NCBI GenBank assembly: GCA_943736015.1
Contig: OX031060.1
Span: 17,435,501 to 17,499,500, forward strand
Source: Tridacna crocea
Lineage: Eukaryota > Mollusca > Bivalvia > Cardiida > Cardiidae
Direction of reading: 5' to 3'
DNA length: 64,000 bases
Position 1 is the first letter of the stretch. Each line of letters begins with the position of its first letter. Shown piece by piece: positions 43,563 to 53,415 of this stretch. The notes beneath the pieces were generated by a model. The model was given only the letters and a program-made list of their open reading frames with translations. It was not told the origin of the DNA and searched no databases. A program made the position numbers and the translations under genes.

Positions 43563-44382
43563 GAGCCATGCTCCGGCAAAAGGGGGCTTAATACATCTCC
43601 GTGATGCACGATACCAAGTAGGTCCTCACACAATTTTAGATCCATGAAATCTTTTTTTGTGTAACATTGCACTGTAACATGAAGTACTCTGGTCCTTTGA
43701 CATGCAGAAAAGTGACCAATAGGGAAAGGTTTCGGCTCACGTCACCCTGCGGGGACTGCGCAGGCTGACCTGGGTGGATACTGTTTACGGATTCGTTAAG
43801 CTCTCTTTTACAGAATATAGTTCAAATTAAGAATTAAAACCCTGGGAAAAAAACATACTTGAAATATTCCGACGCTTGATTGTATTGACTGTATAGTTTC
43901 TAACACCCTTTTCAACATTATTGTGTGGCGTCCTTGGTCGTAGGGTTGAGCGTCGGCCTCATAGTCATCAGGTCCCGAGTTCGATGCACGGGAGCGGGTG
44001 TCAGCTTTGGGATTTTTCATTAGCCCACACATTTGGCGCGAGTACTGGTTTAGTTCAGAGGAAGCAGAATAGCGAGAGATAAGTATAAGTTGTAAGAAAT
44101 TGTTTTTCAATCGATGTAAGATAAAAATGTTTAAACTAAACATTATATCAGTTATATCGCTGCATGGCGCAATCTGTGCAGGCTGATCTTAATTAAAAAT
44201 GTTTGCTAGTTAGTCAATTTTCTACCTAGTCAATATTCTAATTGTCAAAGGACCAGTGTACATCGTGATTCAGTCGGCTTTTAAACAAAGAAGGAAATTA
44301 TGAATCCATGATAATACAATGACCTACTTGGTATCATGCATAACTGCGAGGCATTAAACCCCTTTTGCCAAAAGCAAGGCTC
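43563..44382. mobile_element. 820-bp foldback element, GAGCCATGCTC ends
   Basis: The left end GAGCCATGCTCCGGCAAAAG and the inverse of the right end (GAGCCTTGCTTTTGGCAAAAG) continue in register through CGATACCAAGTAGGTC, ATCCATGAAAT and CTGGTCCTTTGACA, so each arm is about 150 bp. The interior holds GGGACTGCGCAGGCTGACCT and a tRNA-derived piece. Confidence 0.7.
43925..44012 (+). repeat. tRNA-derived piece inside a foldback element
   Basis: TGGTCGTAGGGTTGAGCGTC resembles a D-arm/A box and GAGTTCGATGCACGGG a B box. Confidence 0.4.
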
Positions 44383-44599
44383 GTATCTAATCGAAGTGTT
44401 ACATTTTCAACAATATGCACAACAAATAGGAAAGAGAGACAATTGCTTGTGTGGTAAAAATGTGTGTAGCAAAACGTCAACGGAGTCAACATATGCAGAC
44501 ATAGAATTGAAAATGTATGAAAAGTGGTGTAAGTTCCTTTAAACCCAAAGGTCTGTTAAAAATTATTAAGCTGTACCGAGATAGCGACGGTCACAGATC

Positions 44600-44673
44600 T
44601 GCCGTGGCCAGGATTCGAACCAGAAATGTCGGCTCTTTCGCGAAGCACTAACCACCATACGACCATAGCTCTC
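44600..44673 (-). repeat. tRNA-like sequence with intact B box
   Basis: Minus strand: TATGGTCGTATGGTGGTTAG, then TGGTTCGAATCCTGGCC. The A and B boxes are good, but the 5' and 3' seven-base arms do not pair, so a SINE head or pseudo-tRNA is more likely than a gene. Confidence 0.45.
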
Positions 44674-44893
44674 ATTGCTGAACAGATATGACCTCAGTCT
44701 TCGATTTAAACATGAAAGAAACAAACCCTTTGTTACAAAATAACGAGTTTCACTTCCCCGAAAGGAGAATACTAGTACTTTTGAAAACGTTTTAAGAAAA
44801 GGATAAAATGTTCTCTCTTTACTACAATGTCTTAAGATTTAACGCCCTATACAACATTAGTTGTATCGTTGCATGTATCGCTACATTGGGCCC

Positions 44894-45050
44894 GGCCGGA
44901 TAGCTCAGTGGTTAGCGCATCAGACTCATGACCTGGACCTGGTCAGTACTGGTGTGAAAAAGCCAGGAAACACATTAGTGCGTCACTGACCGCCATGGTA
45001 TGACCTAAGCTGTTAAAAAGGCATTAAACTCTAATACAAACCAAACAAAA
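44894..45050 (+). mobile_element. tRNA-derived SINE
   Basis: The head GGCCGGATAGCTCAGTGGTT has a good A box and a CAT-anticodon-like loop (ACTCATGA); the B box is decayed. The tail TTAAACTCTAATACAAACCA is of a kind I know from bivalve SINEs. Confidence 0.7.
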
Positions 45051-45059
45051 TCGCTGCAT

Positions 45060-45298
45060 TACACCTATCTGTGCTTTCCTGCAATTCTTTTTACTAGCAC
45101 TTCGAGAGTAATATTCTTCCCAAGCCAGTGGCTGCTTTTAATCGCTTACTATCGGTGATCACCGGAGAGAGAGGAATGAATCCTGTCGCAATGACTATCA
45201 TCAGTCCTTGGAAAGAAATTTGTCGAATGGATATTTGAACTGGCGACCCTTGTTCTCAAGTCCTGTACGCTACCAACTGCGCTACCCAGGCTCGGCAT
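45060..45298 (-). mobile_element. tRNA-derived SINE, minus strand
   Basis: On the minus strand GAGCCTGGGTAGCGCAGTTG and GTAGCG form an A-box arm, CTTGAGA resembles a Ser-UGA anticodon loop, and CAGTTCAAATATCC a weak B box. The body (GATGATAGTCATTGCGACAG) is shared with 42560-42800. Confidence 0.62.
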
Positions 45299-45620
45299 AT
45301 TCCGGCGCCATGTGATAATACTCTGATACCATAGTGACAGAACAAAATTAAATTTTCTCTACACGTCAAATATTTAAAATTGCACCAAATATGTTTTTTT
45401 GTGCAACCTTAAAGCCACAGTTCCTTGTAGGGGATTATCGTTTTAAGTGCTTAATCTTGACTCTGACCAGATTTTCCATGCAAAATAATCGCAAAAATTC
45501 AGCGACATAATCCTTTTGTGCATTACATACAATGTGGGATAAAACAATTGGAAACGGTACAAAAGAAAAACGATAAATTGAGACAAAAAGATAAATTAAA
45601 AAAAAAAAATGCTGCTAGAT

Positions 45621-45786
45621 TTCATTTCGTTTCGTCCCGTTTCGTTTCGTTCTCGTTATATTCCGTTTCGTTTCGTTCCGTTCCGTTGCGTTTCGTTTCG
45701 TTCCGTTTTGTTGCATTTCGTTTCGTTTCGTTGCGTTTCGTTTCGGTTCCGTTTCTCAGTTTATAGGGACCCAGAGAGAGAGAGGG
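45621..45786 (-). repeat. CGAAA satellite, linker, short (GA)n, inverted partner of 39964
   Basis: TTTCGTTTCGTT-type units end in CTCAGTTTATAGGGACCC, the exact complement of the left linker, followed by AGAGAGAGAGAG. Confidence 0.88.
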
Positions 45787-46000
45787 TTGGGCGGATTTGT
45801 CTTATAGGCCTTTTTCTTCTCAATTCGTTTCCGAAAGTGATTATGCTAGGTTGTTTGTAACATATTTGTTTTCAAAGAAAATGGTTAATGCTGAATACAT
45901 GTTTAACCTGGATTGTTATTTAGAGCGCAAGAGACGCGTAATAATAAAAAAAAGTGCTTAAGCAAAGAACAAGTTAGGTCGATCATATAGCAAAAAGAGT

Positions 46001-47336
46001 AGTAAAAGGGCCAAGGTGGCCCTGGATCGTTCACCTGAATTTTTTGAGAGGACCACAGCCATTTTCTTTTTAAACTTTGGAAACAGAATTATTATTTTAC
46101 CAAGCGTTTTTGAAAAGGTCACCTATAAAATTCATTTCAAAATCTGTCACCACTCCTACAATCATCACCACAGCAGTGATTTTGATGAATCGGAATTCTG
46201 CAAATAGATTTTTGGAAAGACCACCAGAGGACAATTAGTTGAAGAAGAGCACATGCTCGATAGTGACTAAAAACATGAGTCGAACGAGAGCACCACATGC
46301 ATATGCCAACAATTGGCTGTTGTTTTTCGACGTATGGAAAATTTCGTAACAATTTTTGAGAGTCAAGAAAGGAATATTGCTCTGAAATTAATTCAAAATC
46401 TGACCAACTGCTTCAGAGAAGAAGTTTTAAGAAGTTCTTCATGTCCTCATAGTGTAAATAGCCCACAGCCATCAGAGCCATGTTTCTTGATGGATTAAAA
46501 TTTCTCGAACAATTTGCAAGAAAGGGTCACACAAGAAACATATCTATGAAATTATTTCAAAATCTGACCACTCGTTTCAGAGAAGAATATTTTTTAAGAA
46601 TCTTTATGTCCATAAAATGAAAGTGCTCCCTCACCCCCACCCCCACCCCCATCAGAGCCATGTTTTTTAACCCACCCGTTTCAGATGAGAAGAACTTTTA
46701 TGAATTTCTTCATGGCCATATAGTGCAACACCAGAGCCATGTTTCTTGATGGATAAAATTTCTCGAACAATTTTCAAAAGGATCACTCAAGGAACATGTG
46801 TGAAATTGTTCCCAAATCTGACCGGCCGTTTTAGAGAAGAATAATTTTTAAGAATTTCTTCATTTCTCATATAGTGCAAGTAGCCCCCATTCACCAGAGC
46901 CATGTTTCTCGACGGATCAAAATTTCGCCAACAATTTTTGAAAAGGGTCACCCAGGGAACATATCTGTGAAAGAATTTTAAACTCTGACAAGTTCTTTCA
47001 TAGAAGAATTTTCAAGAATTTCTTTATTTCTGCATAGTTCAAGTAGCCCCCATTCACCAAAGCTATGTTTTTTGACGGATCAAAATTTCGCGAACAGTTT
47101 TGAAAAGGGTCACCCATGGCAACCAGAGTATTAAATGGAATCAAATTTTGTAAACATTTTTAAAGAGGAACTCCAAAGAAACATTCCAGCCAAGTTTGGT
47201 CTAAATCGGCCCCCGTGGTTAAGGAGGAGAAGATGTTTAAAGAAACTGTTGACGACGGACGAAAGACGATGCACGACGGTCACACCGTGATCCTAAAGGC
47301 TCCCCTTGATTACGTTGTGCTCAGGTGAGCTAAAAA
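46001..47336 (+). mobile_element. Helitron/pearl-like element, same subfamily as 32306
   Basis: Starts near AAAAGGGCCAAGGTGGCCC, with core units as at 32.3-33.5 kb but more decayed. An A/C-rich run (CACCCCCACCCCCACCCCC) interrupts one unit near 46630. Ends GGTGAGCTAAAAA. Confidence 0.85.
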
Positions 47337-47965
47337 GCTCGGGAAAAAGTTTTATATGCGATATTTCTTTATTCAGACCGTCCAATGGCTAAAATTCCTG
47401 TAAAGGTCGGCCAAACGGTTACAGGCAAATTTGACAAGTGAAAAAACACTATAAAAACGGAAACCTAGAATGAGGGGCCATTGCCTAATTCATGAAAATG
47501 CAGCTGCTCACAAGTCGCCTGGGTATCCCAAGAAAAGCATAATTTGCAGCATTCACAGACTGGATTTACAGATCTGAAAAAATATATTTCTGTCAAGGGA
47601 GAATATTTTGAAGGAATGAAGGAAATATATGTATTTAATTTAATAGACACCGGCAGAGACATTTTATTCAATATCTAGGCCAACTGCCCATAATACAAAG
47701 AAATAACATACAAATATTTAACAGAGAGTGACTACTTAAGTCCTAAGAGAAAAACTTACCAATAAAATAGCTTTTTGTCTTGCTTCTGAAAATGGAGTAC
47801 ATGCTCATGATCATAAAATAACAAATTTGATCGACCCTTAGATACATGCACTTAAAAAAAAAAAGGCAAATATAGATACAATACAAATTAAATAATGGCA
47901 AATATAGGTACAATACAAATAACTGAAATATAAAATGAGAAAAATTCTCACAGTTGGAATTCAAA
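47337..47965. other. spacer between two Helitron-like elements, nothing recognised
   Basis: AT-rich with a short direct repeat (GGCAAATATAGATACAATAC / GGCAAATATAGGTACAATAC, 47863-47920). Confidence 0.5.
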
Positions 47966-49255
47966 ACAAGGGGACTAAGATGGCCCTGGATCGCTCACCT
48001 GAATTTCTGAGAGAACCATAGCTATTTTTTTTCAAAATCTAATCAGCCATTTTAGACAAGAAGAATTTTCAAGAATTTCTTCATGTCTGTATAGTGTAAA
48101 TAGCCAACAGCCATCAGAGCCATGCTTCTTGATGGATCAAAATTTCTCGAGCAATTTTTGTTCAAAGGAAAAGAATTTTTAAAGACCAAATAGTGCAAGT
48201 AGCCCCCATTCACCAGATCCATGTTTCTAGACAAATCAGCATTTTGCGAATAATTTCTGAAAAGGGTTACCAAGGGAACATTTCTTTAAGATTATTTCAA
48301 AATCTGATCAGCCATTTCAGAGAAGAAGAATTTTGAAGAATTTCTTCATGGCCATATAGTGCAAGAAGCCCCCATTCACCAGAGCCATGTTTCTAGATGG
48401 ATCAAAATTGCGCAAACAAATTTTGAAAAGGGTCATCCAAGGAACATTTCTGTGAAATTATTTCGAAATCTGACCAGCGGTTTCTGAAAAGAAGAATTTT
48501 TAAGAATTTCTTCATTTCCCTATAGTGCAAGTAGCCCCCCATTCAGCAGAGCTGTGTTTCTTGACGGATCAAAATTTTGCGAACACTTTTTGGAAAGGGT
48601 CACCAAAGGAACATTTCTGTGAAATAATTTCAAATTCTGACCAACAGTTTCAGAAAAGAAGAATTTTTAAGAATTTCTTTATTTCTGTACAGTGCAAGTA
48701 GCCCCCATTCACCAGAGCCGTGCATCTTGGAAGATCAAAATTTCGCGAACAAGTTTTGAAAAGGGTCACCTAAATAAGATCTCTGTGAAATTATTTCAAA
48801 GTCTGACCAGCGGTTTCAGAGAAGAAGAATTTTTAAGAATTCCTTCATTTCTGTATAGTGCAAGTAGCCCCCATTCACCAGAGCCACATTTTTTGACGGA
48901 TCAAAATTTCACGAACAAAATTTGAAAAGGGTCATCCAAGGAACATCTCAAAAATGTTTTTAAAATCCGACCAGCGGTTTCAGAGAAAAAGATTTTTAAA
49001 GAATTTGCTAAAAATTTCTATTTGGTTGCCATGGCAACCAGAGTTTTTGATGGAATCAAATTCTGTGAACAATTTTTAAAGAGGACCTCCCGAGGAACAT
49101 TCCAGCCAAGTTTGGTCCAAATATTGGCCAAGCGGTTTAAGAGGACTTAATGTTTAAAAAATTGTTGACGACGCACGACGCACTGACGCACGACGGACAC
49201 CGGGTGATCCTAAATGCTCCCCTTGAGCACGCTGTGCTCAGGTGAGCTAAAAAAA
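47966..49255 (+). mobile_element. Helitron/pearl-like element, same subfamily as 32306
   Basis: Starts ACAAGGGGACTAAGATGGCC, six or so ~165-bp units, GGTTGCCATGGCAACC module, hairpin GAGCACGCTGTGCTC and terminus GGTGAGCTAAAAAA. It lies 630 bp after the previous element in the same orientation. Confidence 0.87.
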
Positions 49256-49398
49256 GGCTCCTACATCAGATAGAATTCTAGGATCAGACAGCACATACTG
49301 TGTTGTCTCATCTAGATCCGAAATGTACGTATAGGCAATAGAAAATCGTGCTCTGCAGCTGTACAAGGTGTTAACTTAAATCATACAAAATATCGTTT

Positions 49399-49629
49399 CT
49401 AACCCTTTACCCCATAAGGCATTTCTATGGTATTCCTAAATGACCCTTAATAACAGCAAGGATGAGGCTGTTTCTTCTGTGTATATGACACCTTTTGATA
49501 GCATAGAAAACATTGTGACAAAAGGTGAAATTGCTCGTCACGAGCAATTTCACCTTTTGCCACAATGTTTTCAAAAGACTCCTACAAGTAATGCGTAGAA
49601 ATGAGTATCTATGGAGTGCTAAGTGCTAA
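49399..49629 (+). mobile_element. TTAA hairpin element, type C
   Basis: CTAACCCTTTACCCCATAAG, stem GGTGAAATTGCTCGT / ACGAGCAATTTCACC, right end ATCTATGGAGTGCTAAG. It abuts the 3' end of the retrotransposon fragment. Confidence 0.88.
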
Positions 49630-51000
49630 GTTGAAATGCTTTGAATAGATATCTGGAAATCTGATGTACGAATGGTTGTGAATCACATGACAAGATAGAG
49701 TAGAAACATTGCAAGGTTCTATTTTTTAAACCAACTCTTGTAAAAATAATCTTTCCTTGACTTTTCATAGATACAACATTGAAAAATAAAATGAAATTCA
49801 TCTTCTATAACAAGAATGTTTTGCTTCAGGCATATTTGACAGTACCGAAATTCTCTATCAATAGACAAATGTCTCCCCTTTTTGATCATCAGATCGCGTG
49901 ATGAGCATCTAAAGTTAGCAAATGTTCTTTTCAAGGTATTTGGCAATGCAACATTCAAATAAAATTCTCGTTCCAATAATGATTCGAATGTCTATAATGA
50001 AGAGATTTTGGTGTATTACTTATAAAAGCGTAACATTTTTGCTTATAACAGTCTATTATTATTTCTTTAACCAATTTTAGAAATTCTTTAACATTTCCTA
50101 CGTCATGATATATCGATATTAAACCAAAACCAAATGTGTATAAAAGTTCCTTTACATGATTTACCCGGGTCTGCCTGCCTACTTCATCCAAATGATTTCA
50201 CATATTTTGGATATCTATTGTCTTCCATACGGATAGCACTTAACCAGTACTTAACCCTTTCCCAAACAAACCCTGGTTTTTACGTGTCTGCAGGAAAAGT
50301 CTTTTGAAAACACTGTGGGAAAAGGAGAAATTGCTCGTAACGAGCAATTTCTCCTTTTCCCACAGTGTTTTCTACCCTTTTTGAGAACTTTCTGGCAATT
50401 TCCCCAAATCTAAAATTGTCGTCTGCAAACTCTTTTGATTTAGAAGAGTCCAAAATTTGTCGTTTGGGAAAGGGTTAAAATAATTTGGCATGTAAGTGGT
50501 GCATAGTGGTAACCTTCTACATCCCCCCAGTGCAAAAGAGTCACAAGTATTCAAAGACAGATAGCATACGTTTTTTTTACAGAATTGTATGTGGATCTTT
50601 TCAACTTTATCCACGCAGTGATATCCCCAAATCTGAGACACATAGCACAAAATAGGTTTAACAGAGGTATCAACAATTTTCAGCATATCTGATATATTGA
50701 TCAGTGTTTCCAAAGTATTTACGCAATCTCAAAATGTAGTTTATAGCTTTCTTAGCTTGCATTGACAGAACTGTTTGAGTTTTAGACCAAGATGTGGAGC
50801 TGGTAAAATACACACCTAAATATTTATAACTTGGAACTATATCTATGACATTTTTATTATAATACCATATCTCAGGTTGTTTGACGACGCCTCCATGTCT
50901 TAATACAACAATTTTAGTTTTATCGAGATTGATGCCAAGTCCAACACCGTTACTAATTTGCCCTATTTCGTTTATTTGACGTTGTTATTGGATACATAGG
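49630..51000 (-). pseudogene. non-LTR retrotransposon ORF2 fragment (RT thumb to zinc-finger C-terminus)
   Basis: In order on the minus strand: GINLDKTKIVVLRHGG and YKYLGVYFTS (end of a reverse transcriptase), PILCYVSQIWG, CKKNVCYLSLNT, RVNHVKELLYTFGFG, then RYCQICLKQN with a downstream HFIFQC zinc-knuckle-like pair. This order is typical of CR1/Jockey-type elements. The 5' part is missing; there are frameshifts near 50.69 and 49.96 kb and an in-frame stop near 50.19 kb. A TTAA hairpin element is inserted at 50251-50478. Confidence 0.85.
50251..50478 (-). mobile_element. TTAA hairpin element, type B, inserted in a retrotransposon
   Basis: A perfect type B copy with a perfect stem (TTGCTCGTAACGAGCAA). 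It splits the retrotransposon reading frame after the codons for PNYF; removing it with one TTAA keeps the frame. Confidence 0.94.
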
Positions 51001-51024
51001 ATATGACATGAGTTGGCTTTTGAG

Positions 51025-51126
51025 ATAAGATTTTATTAAACGAGTCTAGGGAAATGTTATTAAGCGAGCCTTTGGCTTGCTTAATAACATTTGCCTTGAC
51101 GAGTTTAATAAAATTTAATCTCAAAC
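51025..51126. repeat. long hairpin, arms ~48 bp
   Basis: TGAGATAAGATTTTATTAAAC at the left pairs with the tract ending TTTAATCTCA at the right; the tip is GCGAGCCTTTGGCTTGC. It lies just upstream of the retrotransposon fragment. Confidence 0.75.
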
Positions 51127-51316
51127 GCCCACGAATGTCAGATTCTTTTTATCATATAACGATATTTCACAAAATATAGATCAGATGGTGCAAAAACATT
51201 CATAAAGGCACCCGCGGTATTTTCCATGAGACCCATTCACTGGTATGAAATGCATACAAAATGACGTCACACAAATGTGATATCAAACGTGTGTAAGATA
51301 TAGAGATTATTTGATT

Positions 51317-51454
51317 TTTTCGGTGAAAGATCGAAATTTATTTCATTGAGTGGACACCATCGGTAATATTTTCACGAGTGGCGAAGCCACGAGTGAAAAT
51401 ATTACCGATGGTGCTCACGAGATGAAATAAATTTCGATCTTTCACCGAAAAATA
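51317..51454. repeat. long near-perfect hairpin, arms ~65 bp
   Basis: TTTTTCGGTGAAAGATCG pairs with CGATCTTTCACCGAAAAA; the tip reads CGAGTGGCGAAGCCACGAG. One arm has a TGAGTGGACACC / GGTGCTCACGAG imperfection. Confidence 0.82.
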
Positions 51455-51465
51455 AAAAAAAATAT

Positions 51466-51768
51466 TCTATTTATTTCATGCTTTTAACCCTTTCTGGGAG
51501 GAGTTTTATAAAAAATTAGTACAGTTCTTTTCCGTTATTCCCTGGGGCGTATCCCTCCCGCATAGCAACGCATTACACTATTACGTCATGCGCAAGAAAT
51601 CTAAGGTAAATGACGTCATATTTCCGATCTGGTTGTCAGGCACGCGCAATTTACCTAGGTGACAAGAACGTGAAAATCGTTTTTTTCACTGGTGGTACCA
51701 GTGTCAGATCGAAAAATATTTTCACTGCTATTTCTCGATATCCTACCGGAAAGCATGAAATAAAAGAA
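51466..51768. repeat. short inverted-end element next to the hairpin
   Basis: Ends TTTATTTCATGCTTTT and GAAAGCATGAAATAAA enclose ~270 bp without other structure. Confidence 0.5.
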
Positions 51769-52274
51769 AATTTGTAATGGGTATATTACACTGAAAACAA
51801 GGGAGGTTATGTGATAAAATTGTATCTGCAAAACCTTAGATGTCGTCAGCAAACAGTAAGACATTAACATCTTAAATTTCATTTGAAACAAATATTCCAC
51901 ATTATTTAAAAAAGCTAACTAAGTAAAAAATGAATAGATCTACTGAGAAAACTTTTGGACTTCTACCACGGCCTTGCCTGGTGCAGTCCAAATACTTTGC
52001 GTCTCATAGACACTTAGTGACACAATTAAACAAATGACTCTCGTAAAGGTAGAATGAGTTATCGTTCGTTACAAGCACATTTCCTCTCAACGATTTTGAC
52101 CCTTATGCTGCTTAGCACAACAAAATAACCTTTTGCAGACCGTGCAGATCAAGATCCCACTGCAGAGAGCGTACAGTATGATCTTTGATCTACTCTATCA
52201 AATAAGGAGAATTATATATTTATATATCCCCAAATTAAGTTTGAAATGCATTATGTTGGGTTTTATTGTCGGGT

Positions 52275-52502
52275 TTAACCCATTACCATACAATCCCTAC
52301 TTTTGACGACCCTCAGAAAGAAGCCCTTAGAAAACACTGTGGGAAAAGGAGAAAATGCTGGTAACCAGCATTTTCTCCTTTTCCCACAATGTTTTCTACC
52401 CTTCACAAAACAAATTTTCAGTCGCTTTTATTTTGTCGTCTGCAAATGCTTTTGATTTGGACAAGCCTAAAATACATGTATTGTCGTTTGGTAACGAGTT
52501 AA
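52275..52502 (-). mobile_element. TTAA hairpin element, type A, downstream of the GT32-like gene
   Basis: Complete; starts 288 nt past the GT32-like stop in sense orientation and supplies an AATAAA. Confidence 0.92.
52427..52432 (-). terminator. candidate GT32-like polyadenylation hexamer inside a TTAA element
   Basis: First AATAAA I find on the minus strand after the stop, about 360 nt downstream. It is contributed by the long arm of the type A element at 52275-52502. Confidence 0.35.
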
Positions 52503-52789
52503 AGGTTAATTTTACTTATTTAGCAGGATGACTGATAAAACAGTGTTAAGCAGAGGTTTAAGGTGTAAAATGCAGCACTTGTGCAATGATTATAAATTCT
52601 CGAAGGTTTGAAACCTTAGGAAGGGGCCACTATATTTTTATACGGGTATATACTTTTTACAAAAGGAGATTGTAAGCCAGTCTGCACCCCGCTCTGTGAT
52701 GCCTAAACCCACTTTACCTGTTATGATAGACAACAACAACAAGAAAGAAGCAACTGAGACGCCATTATACATCCGAACCTGAAACCGTC

Positions 52790-53415
52790 TCAAATGATTG
52801 CGTGAGGTACAATGTTTGAAATTCTATTTTCGATGTGTGACGTCACTTTCCTTACTCCCACGTGGTACCACGTGTGATAAGTGTAGGCTAACTCGGAAAG
52901 TTTCCTATTTCCTTTCCCTCGTCTAATCCATTCATCGCAAATTTTCCGTCGCCAAATGTCAGTGTTCTCATATATATGTCCGCTGCACCATTTTTCCGCA
53001 GTTCGTGTAGCATCCTTACAATAAACATCTTGAAACAGTTGGTAATTTTCAAGTTTTGGAAGGAGGTGGTAGTTGTTCTCCCGCTTCATTTCGAAGTATA
53101 AATGAGATACAAGATGGGGACCAGCACACTGTATTGCTGTTTTACAAGTTAATGGCTGTGATTCAAGAATTTTGATTAGTTTACTGAAAAATGGATGACC
53201 TGGACTACAAAGCAAAGCTGCATTAGAAATATAATCCACAAACACTACCATATCTTTCCCGACGACATGTTCTGGGGGCTCAGTAACAAGCGAACATGTT
53301 CTATTTTCCATAAACGGCTTGAGAGGTTTAACAGCCACTGTGTCAAGGTCGAAGTAAGCGCCGCCATATTGGTGTATAATGCATACACGAAGAATATCTG
53401 CCTTCATCAGATCAG
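52790..53415 (-). CDS. GT32-like exon 3 (DXD motif to C-terminus)
   Basis: Acceptor TTCTTTTATTTCCAG. The split codon gives Pro130, then DLMKADILR, the DLD motif and the C-terminal half with a conserved SPGHPFF segment. TGA stop at 52792-52790. Confidence 0.88.

Noticed and set aside
44600..44673. Functional tRNA gene
   Set aside because: A and B boxes are good, but the acceptor arms do not pair and no clean cloverleaf forms.
44750..44850. Possible TTAA hairpin copy (GAAAACGTTTTAAGAAAAGG)
   Set aside because: Stem and ends cannot be aligned beyond a few words.
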